Part shown: one piece after another, positions 1-7,959 of the stretch
How positions within the stretch are numbered: position 1 is the stretch's first letter
How the letters are laid out: each line of letters begins with the position of its first letter
Origin: Pseudomonas sp. H1h
Lineage (GTDB): Bacteria > Pseudomonadota > Gammaproteobacteria > Pseudomonadales > Pseudomonadaceae
Assembly: GCF_000633255.1 (NCBI RefSeq)
Contig: NZ_AYMJ01000018.1
Location: forward strand, 310,001-374,000
DNA length: 64,000 nucleotides
Reading direction: 5' to 3'
Position numbers and translations under genes: made by a program
Notes under the pieces: model-generated
What the model saw: only the letters and a program-made list of their open reading frames with translations
Told to the model about the DNA's origin: nothing
The model's database searches: none

Positions 1-64
1 GTTACAAACAACGCTCGGCGCGGGCGCGAAGTCACACCACAAGTTGACGCAAAGGTAACGAAAG

Positions 65-86
65 AGCCCCGGTGATTGCCGGGGCT
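65..86. terminator. Hairpin, probable bidirectional terminator
   Basis: Perfect 8-bp stem AGCCCCGG / CCGGGGCT with a 6-base loop, lying just downstream of the stop of the minus-strand gene at 108-347. The T-run is short on both strands. It may also end a plus-strand gene that lies before the window. Confidence 0.5.
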
Positions 87-107
87 TCTGTTGAGGGGCG
101 GGCGTTG

Positions 108-347
108 TCAGTGGACTTTGCTTCGGCTGATGGTGCGCGTCTTTACTTCCCTGGCATACAACTGCAGCCGCTCTTCATCGCTTTGCAGCACCTCGCAAGA
201 CCTGAGCACTGCCTGGGCATCCGCTTCATTGCCGCTCTTGCGCAGTTGTTCGGCAATGCGCTTGAGGTCGACCGCCGACCACCTCAGATCCGATGCAACG
301 GCTTGCAGGTCGCGCTGAAGTTCGTGTTCGTATTCATTGAGCCGCAT
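108..347 (-). CDS. Small hypothetical coiled-coil protein
   Basis: Encodes about 79 residues, hydrophilic and rich in Glu, Arg, Leu and Gln, predicted by eye to be almost wholly helical with heptad-like leucines. No family recognised. The frame stays open upstream to a GTG at 476, but the ATG at 347 is preceded by GGAGGTGATC, a near-perfect Shine-Dalgarno sequence, so I chose the shorter form. It is divergent from the lipoprotein gene at 535. No signal peptide or membrane segment. Function unknown; a cytoplasmic structural or regulatory small protein is possible but not shown. Confidence 0.6.
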   Translation of the reverse strand: MRLNEYEHELQRDLQAVASDLRWSAVDLKRIAEQLRKSGNEADAQAVLRSCEVLQSDEERLQLYAREVKTRTISRSKVH

Positions 348-534
348 GATCACCTCCGGAACATTCTCGGTAGAAAAGAGTAGCCGTATTTTTTCATCGA
401 GGGTGCACAGCTCGTCTGTCACCTGGCGCAATGGATGTAAATATTTGTCCAATTTCCCCTGTGGGCGTGGTGCCACGATGGATGTGCACCCAGTTACACG
501 TTACATTCGCTTTTTTTCAGATCAGGGAAACACC

Positions 535-870
535 ATGCGGATATGGATCGGGAGTTTGGCGTTGGCATTGCTTGCAGGTTGCTCGTTGCCGGCGTCACTG
601 GTACCGGGTGAGCCGAATCTCAGCAAGACCAGCACCAAGGCGCCTAAAGACTATGCCGCGTGCCTGTTGCCGTTGTGGCAGAAGGACATTCCTAAGACCA
701 CGCAGACGGCGATCTCCAACGGTTATCGGATCACTGCGCCCAGCATCGTGACCGCCGACGAGATTCTCGACGTCATCAAGTACAAGGACGGCAGCCGGGT
801 TTCGCTGTATCAAGGGCCGCCATGGGCCAAGTCCGGGTCGTTGCGCAAATCAGTGCGTGACTGCCTGTAA
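535..870 (+). CDS. Small lipoprotein, paralogue of the one at 52106
   Basis: About 111 residues. The N-terminus MRIWIGSLALALLAGC is a lipoprotein signal with lipobox LLAGC, so the mature protein should be lipidated at Cys16 and held in the inner or outer membrane. The mature part contains a YAACLLP...TTQTAISNGYRITAPS...ADEILDVIK pattern and ends DCL. The gene at 52106-52447 has the same order (YADCVVP, TQRSYRIVVPSKVSADNVLEAYK, QDCL end), so the two are paralogues. Two conserved cysteines in the mature part could form a disulphide. Function unknown. The start is chosen because the signal peptide begins exactly there. Confidence 0.75.
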   Translation: MRIWIGSLALALLAGCSLPASLVPGEPNLSKTSTKAPKDYAACLLPLWQKDIPKTTQTAISNGYRITAPSIVTADEILDVIKYKDGSRVSLYQGPPWAKSGSLRKSVRDCL

Positions 871-900
871 CGCACGGCTTCAGTTACCAAAGCCCGCTAC

Positions 901-940
901 AAAAAAAGCAGAAACCGGAGTGCGGTTTCTGCTTTTTTTT
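901..940. terminator. Bidirectional intrinsic terminator
   Basis: Stem AAGCAGAAACCG / CGGTTTCTGCTT with loop GAGTG, flanked by an A-run and a T-run of eight. It sits between the convergent lipoprotein gene and the Rrf2 gene and can end both transcripts. Confidence 0.9.
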
Positions 941-954
941 GTGTTTTGCGCAGG

Positions 955-1503
955 TCAGTCGGAAATATCGGTCAGCGGGATGCTGCCGAAGTGGCCCTTT
1001 TTCTCGCGGCGATCCTGAATCCAGTCTTCCACCTGTTGGCCGAATTGCGCCGGGGCCTTGCGTCCTACCTTTCTCGCGATGTCGAGAATGGTCTGTTGGG
1101 CGAGGGCTTCTTCCATGCGCTGTTGTGCCGTCATCATGGCGCTGTGAATCGAGCACGTGCCTTCGATGGCCCATTCTGGTGGCTTGCCTTCAAACAAGGC
1201 GCAACGTCCGCGAATGTCGCGGCATTCAAAAATGTTCTTGCGCCCGTCAATCGCCTTGACGATGTCGAGCAAGGTGATTTCGTCCGCTGGCCGCGCGAGG
1301 CTGAACCCGCCGCGTACGCCTTCACTGGCGACGACCAGTTTGCCTTTGGCCAGTTTGGTGAAGATTTTTGCCAGGTATTCGACCGGCACGCCTTGCAGTT
1401 CGGCCAGGTCGCGCACGCTGGCTTCCCGACTGTCACCACCATTGCCCACGAGAAATGCCAGGCAATGGATGCCGTATTCGACGCCTGCGCTGTAAAGAGA
1501 CAT
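955..1503 (-). CDS. Rrf2-family transcriptional regulator with three cysteines
   Basis: 182 residues, a little longer than usual for Rrf2 proteins. The N-terminal winged helix runs over roughly residues 1-70 (LAELQGVPVEYLAKIFTKL, then GGFSLARP). Cysteines fall at 94, 101 and 117 (FEC..., GRC..., GTCSIH), the spacing used by NsrR/IscR-type members to hold an Fe-S cluster, so redox, NO or iron sensing is likely from family knowledge. The C-terminal 60 residues are an extra basic tail. It is divergent from an NDH-2-like flavoprotein gene; a 24-bp dyad site occurs just upstream of this start and again before that gene, which points to autoregulation plus control of the flavoprotein. Confidence 0.9.
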   Translation of the reverse strand: MSLYSAGVEYGIHCLAFLVGNGGDSREASVRDLAELQGVPVEYLAKIFTKLAKGKLVVASEGVRGGFSLARPADEITLLDIVKAIDGRKNIFECRDIRGRCALFEGKPPEWAIEGTCSIHSAMMTAQQRMEEALAQQTILDIARKVGRKAPAQFGQQVEDWIQDRREKKGHFGSIPLTDISD

Positions 1504-1505
1504 GT

Positions 1506-1529
1506 ATAAGTCCGACTTAATTTGTCGTA
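1506..1529. promoter_or_regulatory. Candidate Rrf2 operator, site 1
   Basis: Contains CGAC-N7-GTCG (1513-1527). Read on the minus strand it begins TACGACAAATTAAGTCGGA and matches site 2 (1697-1720) at 19 of 24 positions. It ends three bases before the Rrf2 start codon, so binding would block both promoter escape and ribosome access. Confidence 0.6.
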
Positions 1530-1696
1530 AATGCTAGCAGCCTTGAAGCTGTTCGGCAACGTTGCTCGCTAGGGTATTACGCTGCTTTCAGCGCTTTATG
1601 TGCCTGTTTATTGGCTTTTGTACGGATTTTCTCTCGCGTGTTTATATCTGAATATTCGATTTGAATGATCAGTTAATCTGACTTGTTGCAAATAAA

Positions 1697-1720
1697 TACG
1701 ACCAATACAGTCGGAAATAT
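1697..1720. promoter_or_regulatory. Candidate Rrf2 operator, site 2
   Basis: Contains CGAC-N7-GTCG (1699-1713) within TACGACCAATACAGTCGGA, 119 bases upstream of the flavoprotein start. Same dyad and same flanks as site 1, in a 335-bp divergent intergenic region that holds no other gene. Confidence 0.6.
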
Positions 1721-1838
1721 TCGGTGAGCAACGGACTGTACCTTCGAAATCTTTTTTCGCGCCGAGACGCATCCGCTCGCCTGACGGGCAGGTGTCAGCC
1801 ATTTTTCAAGCACATGGGCAATGAGCCCGGAGACAACG

Positions 1839-3044
1839 ATGAAACAGCGCATTCTGGTAATCGGCGCAGGTTTTGCGGGCATGTGGACCGCATTGAGTGC
1901 CGCGCGTCTGGTCGATATTCATGGTCGGGACAATGTCGATGTCACTGTTCTGGCGCCGCAGGCCGAGCTGCGCGTGCGGCCGCGTTTCTATGAACCAAAC
2001 GCTCATCAACTGGCCGCACCGCTGGGCGAGCTGTTCGAAGCGGTCGGCGTTCACTTCATCAAGGGGGCGGCCGAGTCCATCGACGCCCCGGGCAAAACCG
2101 TGGGTTACATCGATGCCGCGGGACAACCGCAGGTGTTTCACTACGACAAACTGGTGCTGGCCAGCGGCAGCGGGCTAGCCTTGTCCAGTACGCCCGGGGT
2201 GGCACAGCACGCATTCGACGTCGACCAGATCGAAGCGGCGATCCGCCTGGAAGCCCACCTCGAGTCCCTGAAAGATCTGCCGCCCAGCGAGGCCCGCAAC
2301 ACGGTGGTCGTGGCAGGCGGGGGGTTTACCGGCATTGAAACCGCGACCGAAATGCCGGGACGCCTGCGCGAGATCCTCGGCGAGCAGGCCGACATCAACG
2401 TGATCATCGTTGATCGCGGACAGAAGATCGGCGCCTCGATGGGCGAAGAAATCAGCCAGTCGATTGTCGAGGCCAGCAACACGCTGGGCGTTGAATGGCG
2501 TTTGGGTGTGTCGGTGCAAGCGGTTGATGGCAATGGCGTGACGCTGTCGGACGGGCAGCGCATCGAGGCAAAAACCGTGGTCTGGACCACCGGCGTCCGC
2601 GCCAGCTCGCTGACCGAACAGATCCCGGGTGAGCGCGATCGCCAGGGTCGCCTGCATGTCGATGCGCATCTGCAAGTTCTGGGGCAGGACGATATTTTCG
2701 CCACGGGCGATGTGGCTTACGCCGCCACCGATGCCATCGGCAATTACGCGCTGATGACCTGCCAGCACGCGATCTCTCTGGGGCGTCACGCCGGCAACAA
2801 CGTCGCGGCGCAAATTCTCGGTGTCGAGCCGACGCCGTACAGCCAGCCGAAATACGTGACCTGTCTCGACCTCGGCGCTTGGGGTGCGGTGTACACCGAG
2901 GGCTGGGATCGCCAGGTGAAACTGGTCAAACAGGAAGGCAAGGCCCTGAAGACGCAGATCAACACTCAGTGGATCTACCCGCCAGCGGCCGATCGCATCA
3001 GTGCACTGGCGGCGGCTGACCCGATGATCCCCGTGGTCGCCTGA
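1839..3044 (+). CDS. NDH-2-like NAD(P)/FAD-dependent oxidoreductase
   Basis: 401 residues, close to the usual size of type II NADH dehydrogenases and related pyridine-nucleotide disulphide-type flavoproteins. A FAD-binding GAGFAGMW motif lies at about residues 9-16, a second Rossmann motif VAGGGFTGIE near 155, and the FAD ribityl motif IFATGDVAY near 290. It should move electrons from NAD(P)H to quinone or another acceptor at the inner membrane face. ATG 1839 is preferred over the in-frame ATG 1821 because GGAG lies six bases before it. Single gene, followed by a terminator. The divergent Rrf2 regulator and shared dyads suggest induction by redox, iron or nitrosative stress (inference). Confidence 0.85.
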   Translation: MKQRILVIGAGFAGMWTALSAARLVDIHGRDNVDVTVLAPQAELRVRPRFYEPNAHQLAAPLGELFEAVGVHFIKGAAESIDAPGKTVGYIDAAGQPQVFHYDKLVLASGSGLALSSTPGVAQHAFDVDQIEAAIRLEAHLESLKDLPPSEARNTVVVAGGGFTGIETATEMPGRLREILGEQADINVIIVDRGQKIGASMGEEISQSIVEASNTLGVEWRLGVSVQAVDGNGVTLSDGQRIEAKTVVWTTGVRASSLTEQIPGERDRQGRLHVDAHLQVLGQDDIFATGDVAYAATDAIGNYALMTCQHAISLGRHAGNNVAAQILGVEPTPYSQPKYVTCLDLGAWGAVYTEGWDRQVKLVKQEGKALKTQINTQWIYPPAADRISALAAADPMIPVVA

Positions 3045-3061
3045 CCACCGCGCTACGACAG

Positions 3062-3087
3062 TCCCGCTCCCTGAGCGGGATTTTTTT
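3062..3087 (+). terminator. Intrinsic terminator
   Basis: Stem TCCCGCTC / GAGCGGGA, 3-base loop, then seven T, 18 bases after the flavoprotein stop. Confidence 0.9.
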
Positions 3088-3215
3088 GCCTGCGCGAAAG
3101 GCTATGACCAAAACTCATGGCCCCATGATTTTTAATGGTTACAGCCCGCGCAAACCCCGGTGTTAAAAAATCGCAAACACAGCTCATCAATAACAACCAG
3201 AGAGCGTTTGCAGCC

Positions 3216-3284
3216 ATGTCCCGTTTCCCTCGTCGCATCTCCCTACGCCCGTTATTGAGCGCACCGGCCATTCGGCCCGCGTGA
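3216..3284 (+). other. Possible 22-codon leader ORF before the Fae-like gene
   Basis: ATG 3216 to TGA 3284 encodes MSRFPRRISLRPLLSAPAIR plus two residues. A CA-rich ATAACAACCAGAGAG stretch lies just before it, similar to the leader of the MFS gene at 6472 and to Hfq/Crc target motifs. It could be a leader peptide, a truncated gene start, or chance. It lies 40 bases before the Fae-like start. Translation is unproven. Confidence 0.25.
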
Positions 3285-3324
3285 GCTATCGACCATCCCT
3301 CGCAGCGCAAAAGAGTAATGACTG

Positions 3325-3837
3325 ATGAAAGAACTCGACCTGTACATCGGTGAAGGTTTCGAAGGCCCGGGCGTGAACGCCGCACACATCAACATCCTGA
3401 TCGGCCCGCGCAATGGCCCGGCCGGACAGGCGTTCGCCAACAGCCTGGCGTCGCCTAGTCAGGGCCATTGCCCATTCATGGTGATCGCCCAGCCGAACAT
3501 TCCGGTCAAGCCGATGACCCTGTATGTGAACAAGGCCGCGATCAGCAGCGACCTGCACGGTAATGCCACCTGGGGCGCATCGCAGGCCGGGATCGCCAAA
3601 GCCGTGCTCGAAGCGCTGCTCGACGGCACCTTGCCGCCGGAAGCCGAGGACGAGTGGGCGATTGTCACCGCCAACTGGGTCAACCCGGCCTGCGACGACC
3701 TCGATGCGGTCTACCTGAACAACTACAACGCCTGTCGCACCGCGATCCGAGCCGCCCTGACCGGCAAGCCGCAAACCGCGCAGCTGGCCGATGTGGTCAA
3801 TCACATCAGCAACCCTTTCTACACGCCAAAAGCCTGA
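3325..3837 (+). CDS. Formaldehyde-activating enzyme (Fae) homologue
   Basis: 170 residues, the usual Fae length. The features that identify it are GEGFEGPGVNAAHINILIGP near the N-terminus with the family histidine at residue 21, the GPAGQAFANSLA and NIPVKPMTLYV segments, and NNYNACRTAIRAAL near the C-terminus. In methylotrophs Fae condenses formaldehyde with tetrahydromethanopterin in the cytoplasm; fluorescent pseudomonads do not generally make that cofactor, so the substrate here is open. It starts an operon: 10 bases to an aldo/keto reductase, which overlaps an aldehyde dehydrogenase, then a broken MFS gene. The setting suggests handling of a small aldehyde. The ribosome site (AAGAG) is weak. 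Confidence 0.8.
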   Translation: MKELDLYIGEGFEGPGVNAAHINILIGPRNGPAGQAFANSLASPSQGHCPFMVIAQPNIPVKPMTLYVNKAAISSDLHGNATWGASQAGIAKAVLEALLDGTLPPEAEDEWAIVTANWVNPACDDLDAVYLNNYNACRTAIRAALTGKPQTAQLADVVNHISNPFYTPKA

Positions 3838-3847
3838 GGTCCGCGCC

Positions 3848-4882
3848 ATGCAATACATTCGTTTGGGCCACTCCGGCCTGCAGGTTTCTCGTCTGTGCCT
3901 GGGCACCATGAACATGGGCACGCCGGACTGGAAACCGTGGATTTTCAATGAAAAACAGAGCGAGCCGATCGTCGCCCACGCGCTGGACAAGGGTGTGAAC
4001 TTCATCGACCTGGCTGATTTCTATTCCGCTGGTGTCGGCGAGGAAGTGGTGGGGCGCATCGTCAAGCGCCTGGCCCGCCGCGAGGACCTGGTGATCACCA
4101 CCAAGGTCGGTTACGGCACCCGCAGCGGGATCAACGCCAGCGGCCATTCACGCAAGCACATCATGGACAGCATCGACGCCTCGCTGAAACGCCTGAACAT
4201 GGATTACGTCGACGTGTTCATGCTGCATTACTTCGATGTGAACACCCCGGTCGAAGAAACCATGTCGGCGCTGAACGACATCGTGCGCTCCGGCAAGGCC
4301 CGTTATATCGGCGTGTCGACCATGCTCACCGGGCAGTTGGCGAAGATCCTCATGGCCTGCGAACGCAACGGCTGGGTCAAGCCGATCAATATGCAGTTGC
4401 AGTTGAACTGCGCTTACCGCGAAGAAGAGCGCGAGATGATTCCGTTCTGTCGCGATCAGGGCATCGGCGTCTCGGTGTTCAGCCCGCTGGCCCGTGGCCT
4501 GCTGACTGGCGACGTACAGTCGACCCGCAACCAGACCGACTTCTTCACCCAGCAGATGTACAGCGACGAAGCCTCGTTCGAAATCGCCCACTCGGTGCAG
4601 CGCGTGGCCCGCGCCCGTGGCGTGTCGAATGCGCAGATTGCCCAGGCGTGGGTGGCCAACCATCCGGGGGTCGATTGCATGCTGGTCGGCGCCGATACCA
4701 CCGCGCAGTTCGACAGTGCGCTGGCGGCGCTGGAAACCAGGCTGGATGCCGATGAGCTGCACGAGTTGGAGCGCAATTACACCCCGTGCGATGTGATCAA
4801 CGACTACACCGCCGGCAAGCGCATCCTGCGCACGGCACGCCTGGGGCTTGAGCGGTTCACCTTGCAAGGGGCGGTGGCATGA
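3848..4882 (+). CDS. Aldo/keto reductase
   Basis: 344 residues of the AKR superfamily TIM barrel. The catalytic tetrad is visible: Asp54, Tyr59, Lys86 and His127 (NFIDLADFYS, ITTKVG, VFMLHYFD). The C-terminal half carries the NADPH-binding SPLARGLLTG and the IAQAWVANHPGV segment. Likely an NAD(P)-linked aldehyde reductase or aldose dehydrogenase. ATG 3848 follows the Fae stop by 10 bases and aligns with the family start YIRLGHSGLQVS; the open frame extends further upstream but overlaps Fae. Its stop overlaps the next ATG (ATGA), so it is translationally coupled to the aldehyde dehydrogenase, which could take its product. Confidence 0.88.
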   Translation: MQYIRLGHSGLQVSRLCLGTMNMGTPDWKPWIFNEKQSEPIVAHALDKGVNFIDLADFYSAGVGEEVVGRIVKRLARREDLVITTKVGYGTRSGINASGHSRKHIMDSIDASLKRLNMDYVDVFMLHYFDVNTPVEETMSALNDIVRSGKARYIGVSTMLTGQLAKILMACERNGWVKPINMQLQLNCAYREEEREMIPFCRDQGIGVSVFSPLARGLLTGDVQSTRNQTDFFTQQMYSDEASFEIAHSVQRVARARGVSNAQIAQAWVANHPGVDCMLVGADTTAQFDSALAALETRLDADELHELERNYTPCDVINDYTAGKRILRTARLGLERFTLQGAVA

Positions 4883-6312
4883 GCGAGTTGATCCGTCACG
4901 GCAATTTCATCGATGGCCAGTGGGGGCAGGGCGGTGCGACCTACGCGGTGCGCAACCCGGCCAACGGCGAACTGATTGCCGACGTGCAAAAGGCTGGCGC
5001 CGAGCAAACCAATCTGGCCATCGATGCCGCCAACCGCGCCCTGCCGGCGTGGCGCAAACTCACCGCCAAGGAGCGCAGCCAGCGCCTGAAACGCTGGAGC
5101 GATCTGATGCTCGCCCACCAGAAGGACCTGGCGACATTGCTCAGTCGCGAACAGGGCAAACCGCTGGCCGAAGCCATGGGCGAGGTGGTCTACGCCGCGA
5201 GTTTTCTCGAGTGGTTCGGCGAGGAAGCCAAGCGCGCCTACGGCGACGTGATCCCGAGCCACAAGGCCGATGCGCGGATCATCGTGGTCAAGGAAGCCAT
5301 CGGCGTGGTCGCGGCGATCACCCCGTGGAACTTCCCGTTGGCGATGGTCACCCGCAAGGTCGGCCCGGCGCTGGCGGCGGGCTGCACAATGATTCTCAAA
5401 CCGTCGGAAGAGACCCCGCTGTCGGCATTTGCCCTGGCAGTGTTGGCCGAGCAGGCAGGGATTCCAGCGGGTGTGTTCAACATCGTCTCTGGTGATGCGG
5501 TGGCGATTGGCGGTGCGCTGCAAGCCTCGAGCCTCGTGCGCAAACTGTCGTTCACCGGCTCCACGCGCACCGGCAAACTGCTCATGCGTCAGGCTGCCGA
5601 CACCCTGAAGAAAGTCTCGCTGGAACTGGGTGGCAACGCGCCGTTCATTGTCTTCGACGATGCCGATCTGGACGCAGCGGTCAAAGGCGCGATGGCCTCG
5701 AAATTCCGCAACACCGGGCAGACTTGTGTGTGCGTGAATCGCTTCTTTATTCAGGACAGCGTCTACGAGGCCTTCACCGGCAAGCTTGCCGAAGCAGTCG
5801 CCGCGATGCGCGTCGGCAGCGCGCTCGAGGGTGAGACCGAGCAAGGTCCGCTGATCAACACTGCCGCGCTGGCCAAGGTCGAAAGCCATGTCAGCGATGC
5901 ACTGGCGAAGGGCGCTACGTTGCTGTGCGGCGGTCGTCGCCATGCTCTCGGCGGCACCTTCTATGAGCCGACCATCCTCACCGAGGTCAACGGCGACATG
6001 CTGATCGCCCAGGACGAAACCTTCGGCCCGGTAGCCGCGTGCTTCCGCTTCAAGGATGAGGCCGACGTGCTGGCGCGGGCCAATGACACGCCATTCGGTT
6101 TGTCGGCGTATTTCTACAGCCGCGACATCGGCCGGGTCTGGCGCATGGCCGAAGGCCTTGAAGCCGGGATGGTCGGGATCAACGAAGGGATCATTTCCAC
6201 GGAAGTGGCGCCGTTCGGTGGCATCAAGGAATCGGGCCTGGGGCGCGAAGGTTCGAAGTACGGTCTGGATGACTATCTGGAGATCAAATACCTGTTGATG
6301 GGCGGTCTCTGA
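4879..6312 (+). CDS. NAD(P)-dependent aldehyde dehydrogenase, succinate-semialdehyde type
   Basis: 477 residues, full length for the ALDH superfamily. Oxyanion Asn151 lies in ITPWNFPLA, general base Glu249 in LELGGNAPF and catalytic Cys283 in NTGQTCVC. The sequence resembles GabD-type enzymes (MSKFRNTGQTCVC-like region, EVAPFGGIKESGLGREG). Cytoplasmic oxidation of an aldehyde to its acid. It overlaps the aldo/keto reductase by four bases and is followed, after a REP pair, by the MFS gene. The substrate cannot be set from sequence; the Fae-like and AKR partners argue against a plain GABA role. Confidence 0.9.
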   Translation: MSELIRHGNFIDGQWGQGGATYAVRNPANGELIADVQKAGAEQTNLAIDAANRALPAWRKLTAKERSQRLKRWSDLMLAHQKDLATLLSREQGKPLAEAMGEVVYAASFLEWFGEEAKRAYGDVIPSHKADARIIVVKEAIGVVAAITPWNFPLAMVTRKVGPALAAGCTMILKPSEETPLSAFALAVLAEQAGIPAGVFNIVSGDAVAIGGALQASSLVRKLSFTGSTRTGKLLMRQAADTLKKVSLELGGNAPFIVFDDADLDAAVKGAMASKFRNTGQTCVCVNRFFIQDSVYEAFTGKLAEAVAAMRVGSALEGETEQGPLINTAALAKVESHVSDALAKGATLLCGGRRHALGGTFYEPTILTEVNGDMLIAQDETFGPVAACFRFKDEADVLARANDTPFGLSAYFYSRDIGRVWRMAEGLEAGMVGINEGIISTEVAPFGGIKESGLGREGSKYGLDDYLEIKYLLMGGL

Positions 6313-6330
6313 ACCCCACCACCACCCCTT

Positions 6331-6417
6331 GTAGGAGTGAGCCTGCTCGCGATGACGGTGCATCAGGCAATACGGCTTTGACTGACACACTGCTATCGCG
6401 AGCAGGCTCACTCCTAC
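6331..6417. repeat. REP pair (BIME), GTAGGAGTGAGCC type
   Basis: GTAGGAGTGAGCCTGCTCGC at 6331-6350 and its complement at 6398-6417, separated by about 45 bases, between the aldehyde dehydrogenase and MFS genes. The pair can fold into a long hairpin that would sit inside an operon transcript. Confidence 0.92.
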
Positions 6418-6471
6418 AGAAGAAGCAAGAGCAATCCGTTTCTCCGTCAATAACAACAATTGGAGACGAAC

Positions 6472-7836
6472 ATGTCCGCTCAACCCGTAAAAATCGACGA
6501 CCTGCCCATCGGCCGGTTTCATATCAAGATCGCCGGGCTGACCTTCGGCGCGCACTTCACCGACGGCTACATCCTCGGCCTGATCGGCATTGCGTTTACC
6601 TTGCTCAGCCCGCAGATGCACCTGGATGCGTTCTGGCAGGGATTGATCGGCGCGTCGGCGTTGATCGGGCTGTTTCTCGGCAGTCTGTTTTTCGGCTGGA
6701 TCTCGGACAAGGTCGGCCGGCAGAAGATTTTCCTCGCCAGCTTCGTGCTGATCACGATCGCCTCGGTGATGCAGTTCTACGTCGAAAGCGCGATGAGCCT
6801 GTTTCTCTGCCGAGTATTGATCGGCATTGGCCTGGGCGGTGATTTCAGTGTCGGACACGCGATGCTCGCCGAGTTCTCGCCGAAGAAACATCGCGGCGTA
6901 CTGCTCGGTTCGTTCAGCGTGATCTGGACCTTCGGTTACGTTGCCGCAACCTTCGTCGGCACCGCCATGCTCAGCCTCGGCGACGATGCCTGGCGCTGGA
7001 TGCTTGCGTCGTCGGCGATCCCGGCGGCATTGATTCTGATCGCGCGCATCGGCACGCCGGAATCACCGCGCTGGCTGGTCAACCAGGGGCGCATCGCCGA
7101 GGCGCGGGCGATTGTCAAAAAGCATCTGGGCGACAATGTCGAACTGGACGAAACCCGCACCACGCAAACCCGCTCCGGTTAGGCGGTACTGTTCAGCCGC
7201 GAGTACCGCAAACGCACGGCGTTCAACTGCCTGTTTTTCGTCTGCATCGTGATGCCGTACTTCGCGATCTACACGTTCCTGCCGTCGATCCTGCAGAAAA
7301 TGGGCCTGGCCGAAGGCTTCGGCACTGAACTGATGCTCAACCTGTTGCTGATCCTCGGCGCCTTGATCGGTATCTGGTGCACGATCAGGTTCAGCCGTCG
7401 CGGCTTCCTGATCAACTCGTTCATCATCCTCGCGGTGGCGCTGTTCCTGCTGGCGGTGCTGCCGGGTAGCGCAGCGTGGCTGATGGTGCTGGTGTTCGGT
7501 GTGTTCACCCTGGTGCTGTCGGCGGTGAGCAATCTGGTCGGGGTGTTCCCGGCGGAGAGTTTCCCGACCGAAGTGCGTGCCAGCGGTATTGGCCTGGCCA
7601 CGGCAGTCAGCCGTTTGGGCTCGGCGGTCAGCACCTTTCTGCTGCCGGTGAGTGTGGCGGGGATCGGCCTGAGCCCGACCATGGGCATTCTCGCGGCGAT
7701 CCTGGCGATTGGCGCATGGCTGTCATGGGCGTGGGCGCCGGAGACCAAGTCGCTGACACTGAGCCAGGCGTGCAAGGCGCAAAGTCCGGTGGAGGGAAGC
7801 GTCATCACCGTGACCAAAATCGCCACCCCGATCTAA
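6472..7836 (+). pseudogene. MFS transporter interrupted by one in-frame TAG
   Basis: The frame from ATG 6472 (GGAG six bases upstream) runs through 12 probable membrane segments to 7836, with a single TAG at 7180-7182 after residue 236, in the central cytoplasmic loop. Downstream the same frame continues at once as AVLFSREYRKRTAFNCLFFV, the expected start of helix 7. Signature motifs DKVGRQ (loop 2-3) and PESPRWL (loop 6-7) place it in the metabolite:H+ or sugar porter branch. No indel or frameshift is seen. As read it yields a six-helix N-half only. It would be the uptake step of the Fae/AKR/ALDH operon; whether the stop is a recent mutation, a sequencing error or is suppressed cannot be told here. 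Confidence 0.85.
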
Positions 7837-7855
7837 CGGCCTGCCACCCAAAAAC

Positions 7856-7945
7856 TGTGGGAGCGGGCTTGCTCGCGAAAGCGGTGTGTCAGTCGACATT
7901 GATTTCAACTGATCTGCCGCCTTCGCGAGCAAGCCCGCTCCCACA
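7856..7945. repeat. REP pair (BIME), GTGGGAGCGGGCTT type
   Basis: GTGGGAGCGGGCTTGCTCGC at 7857-7876 and its complement near 7925-7944, between the convergent MFS and LysR genes, where it may also serve as a transcription end. Confidence 0.92.
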
Positions 7946-7959
7946 TTGGTTTTGCGGTG

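Noticed and set aside
337..534. Upstream extension of the lipoprotein frame to 337
   Set aside because: It would bury the lipoprotein signal peptide inside a longer protein and overlaps the divergent gene.
4804..6891. A 695-codon open frame antisense to the aldo/keto reductase, aldehyde dehydrogenase and MFS genes
   Set aside because: It mirrors GC-rich codons of well-supported genes, has no ribosome site or family resemblance, and crosses a REP pair.
7180..7182. Selenocysteine, pyrrolysine or programmed read-through at the TAG
   Set aside because: No sign of a recoding structure and the homologous position is an ordinary loop; a point mutation is simpler.
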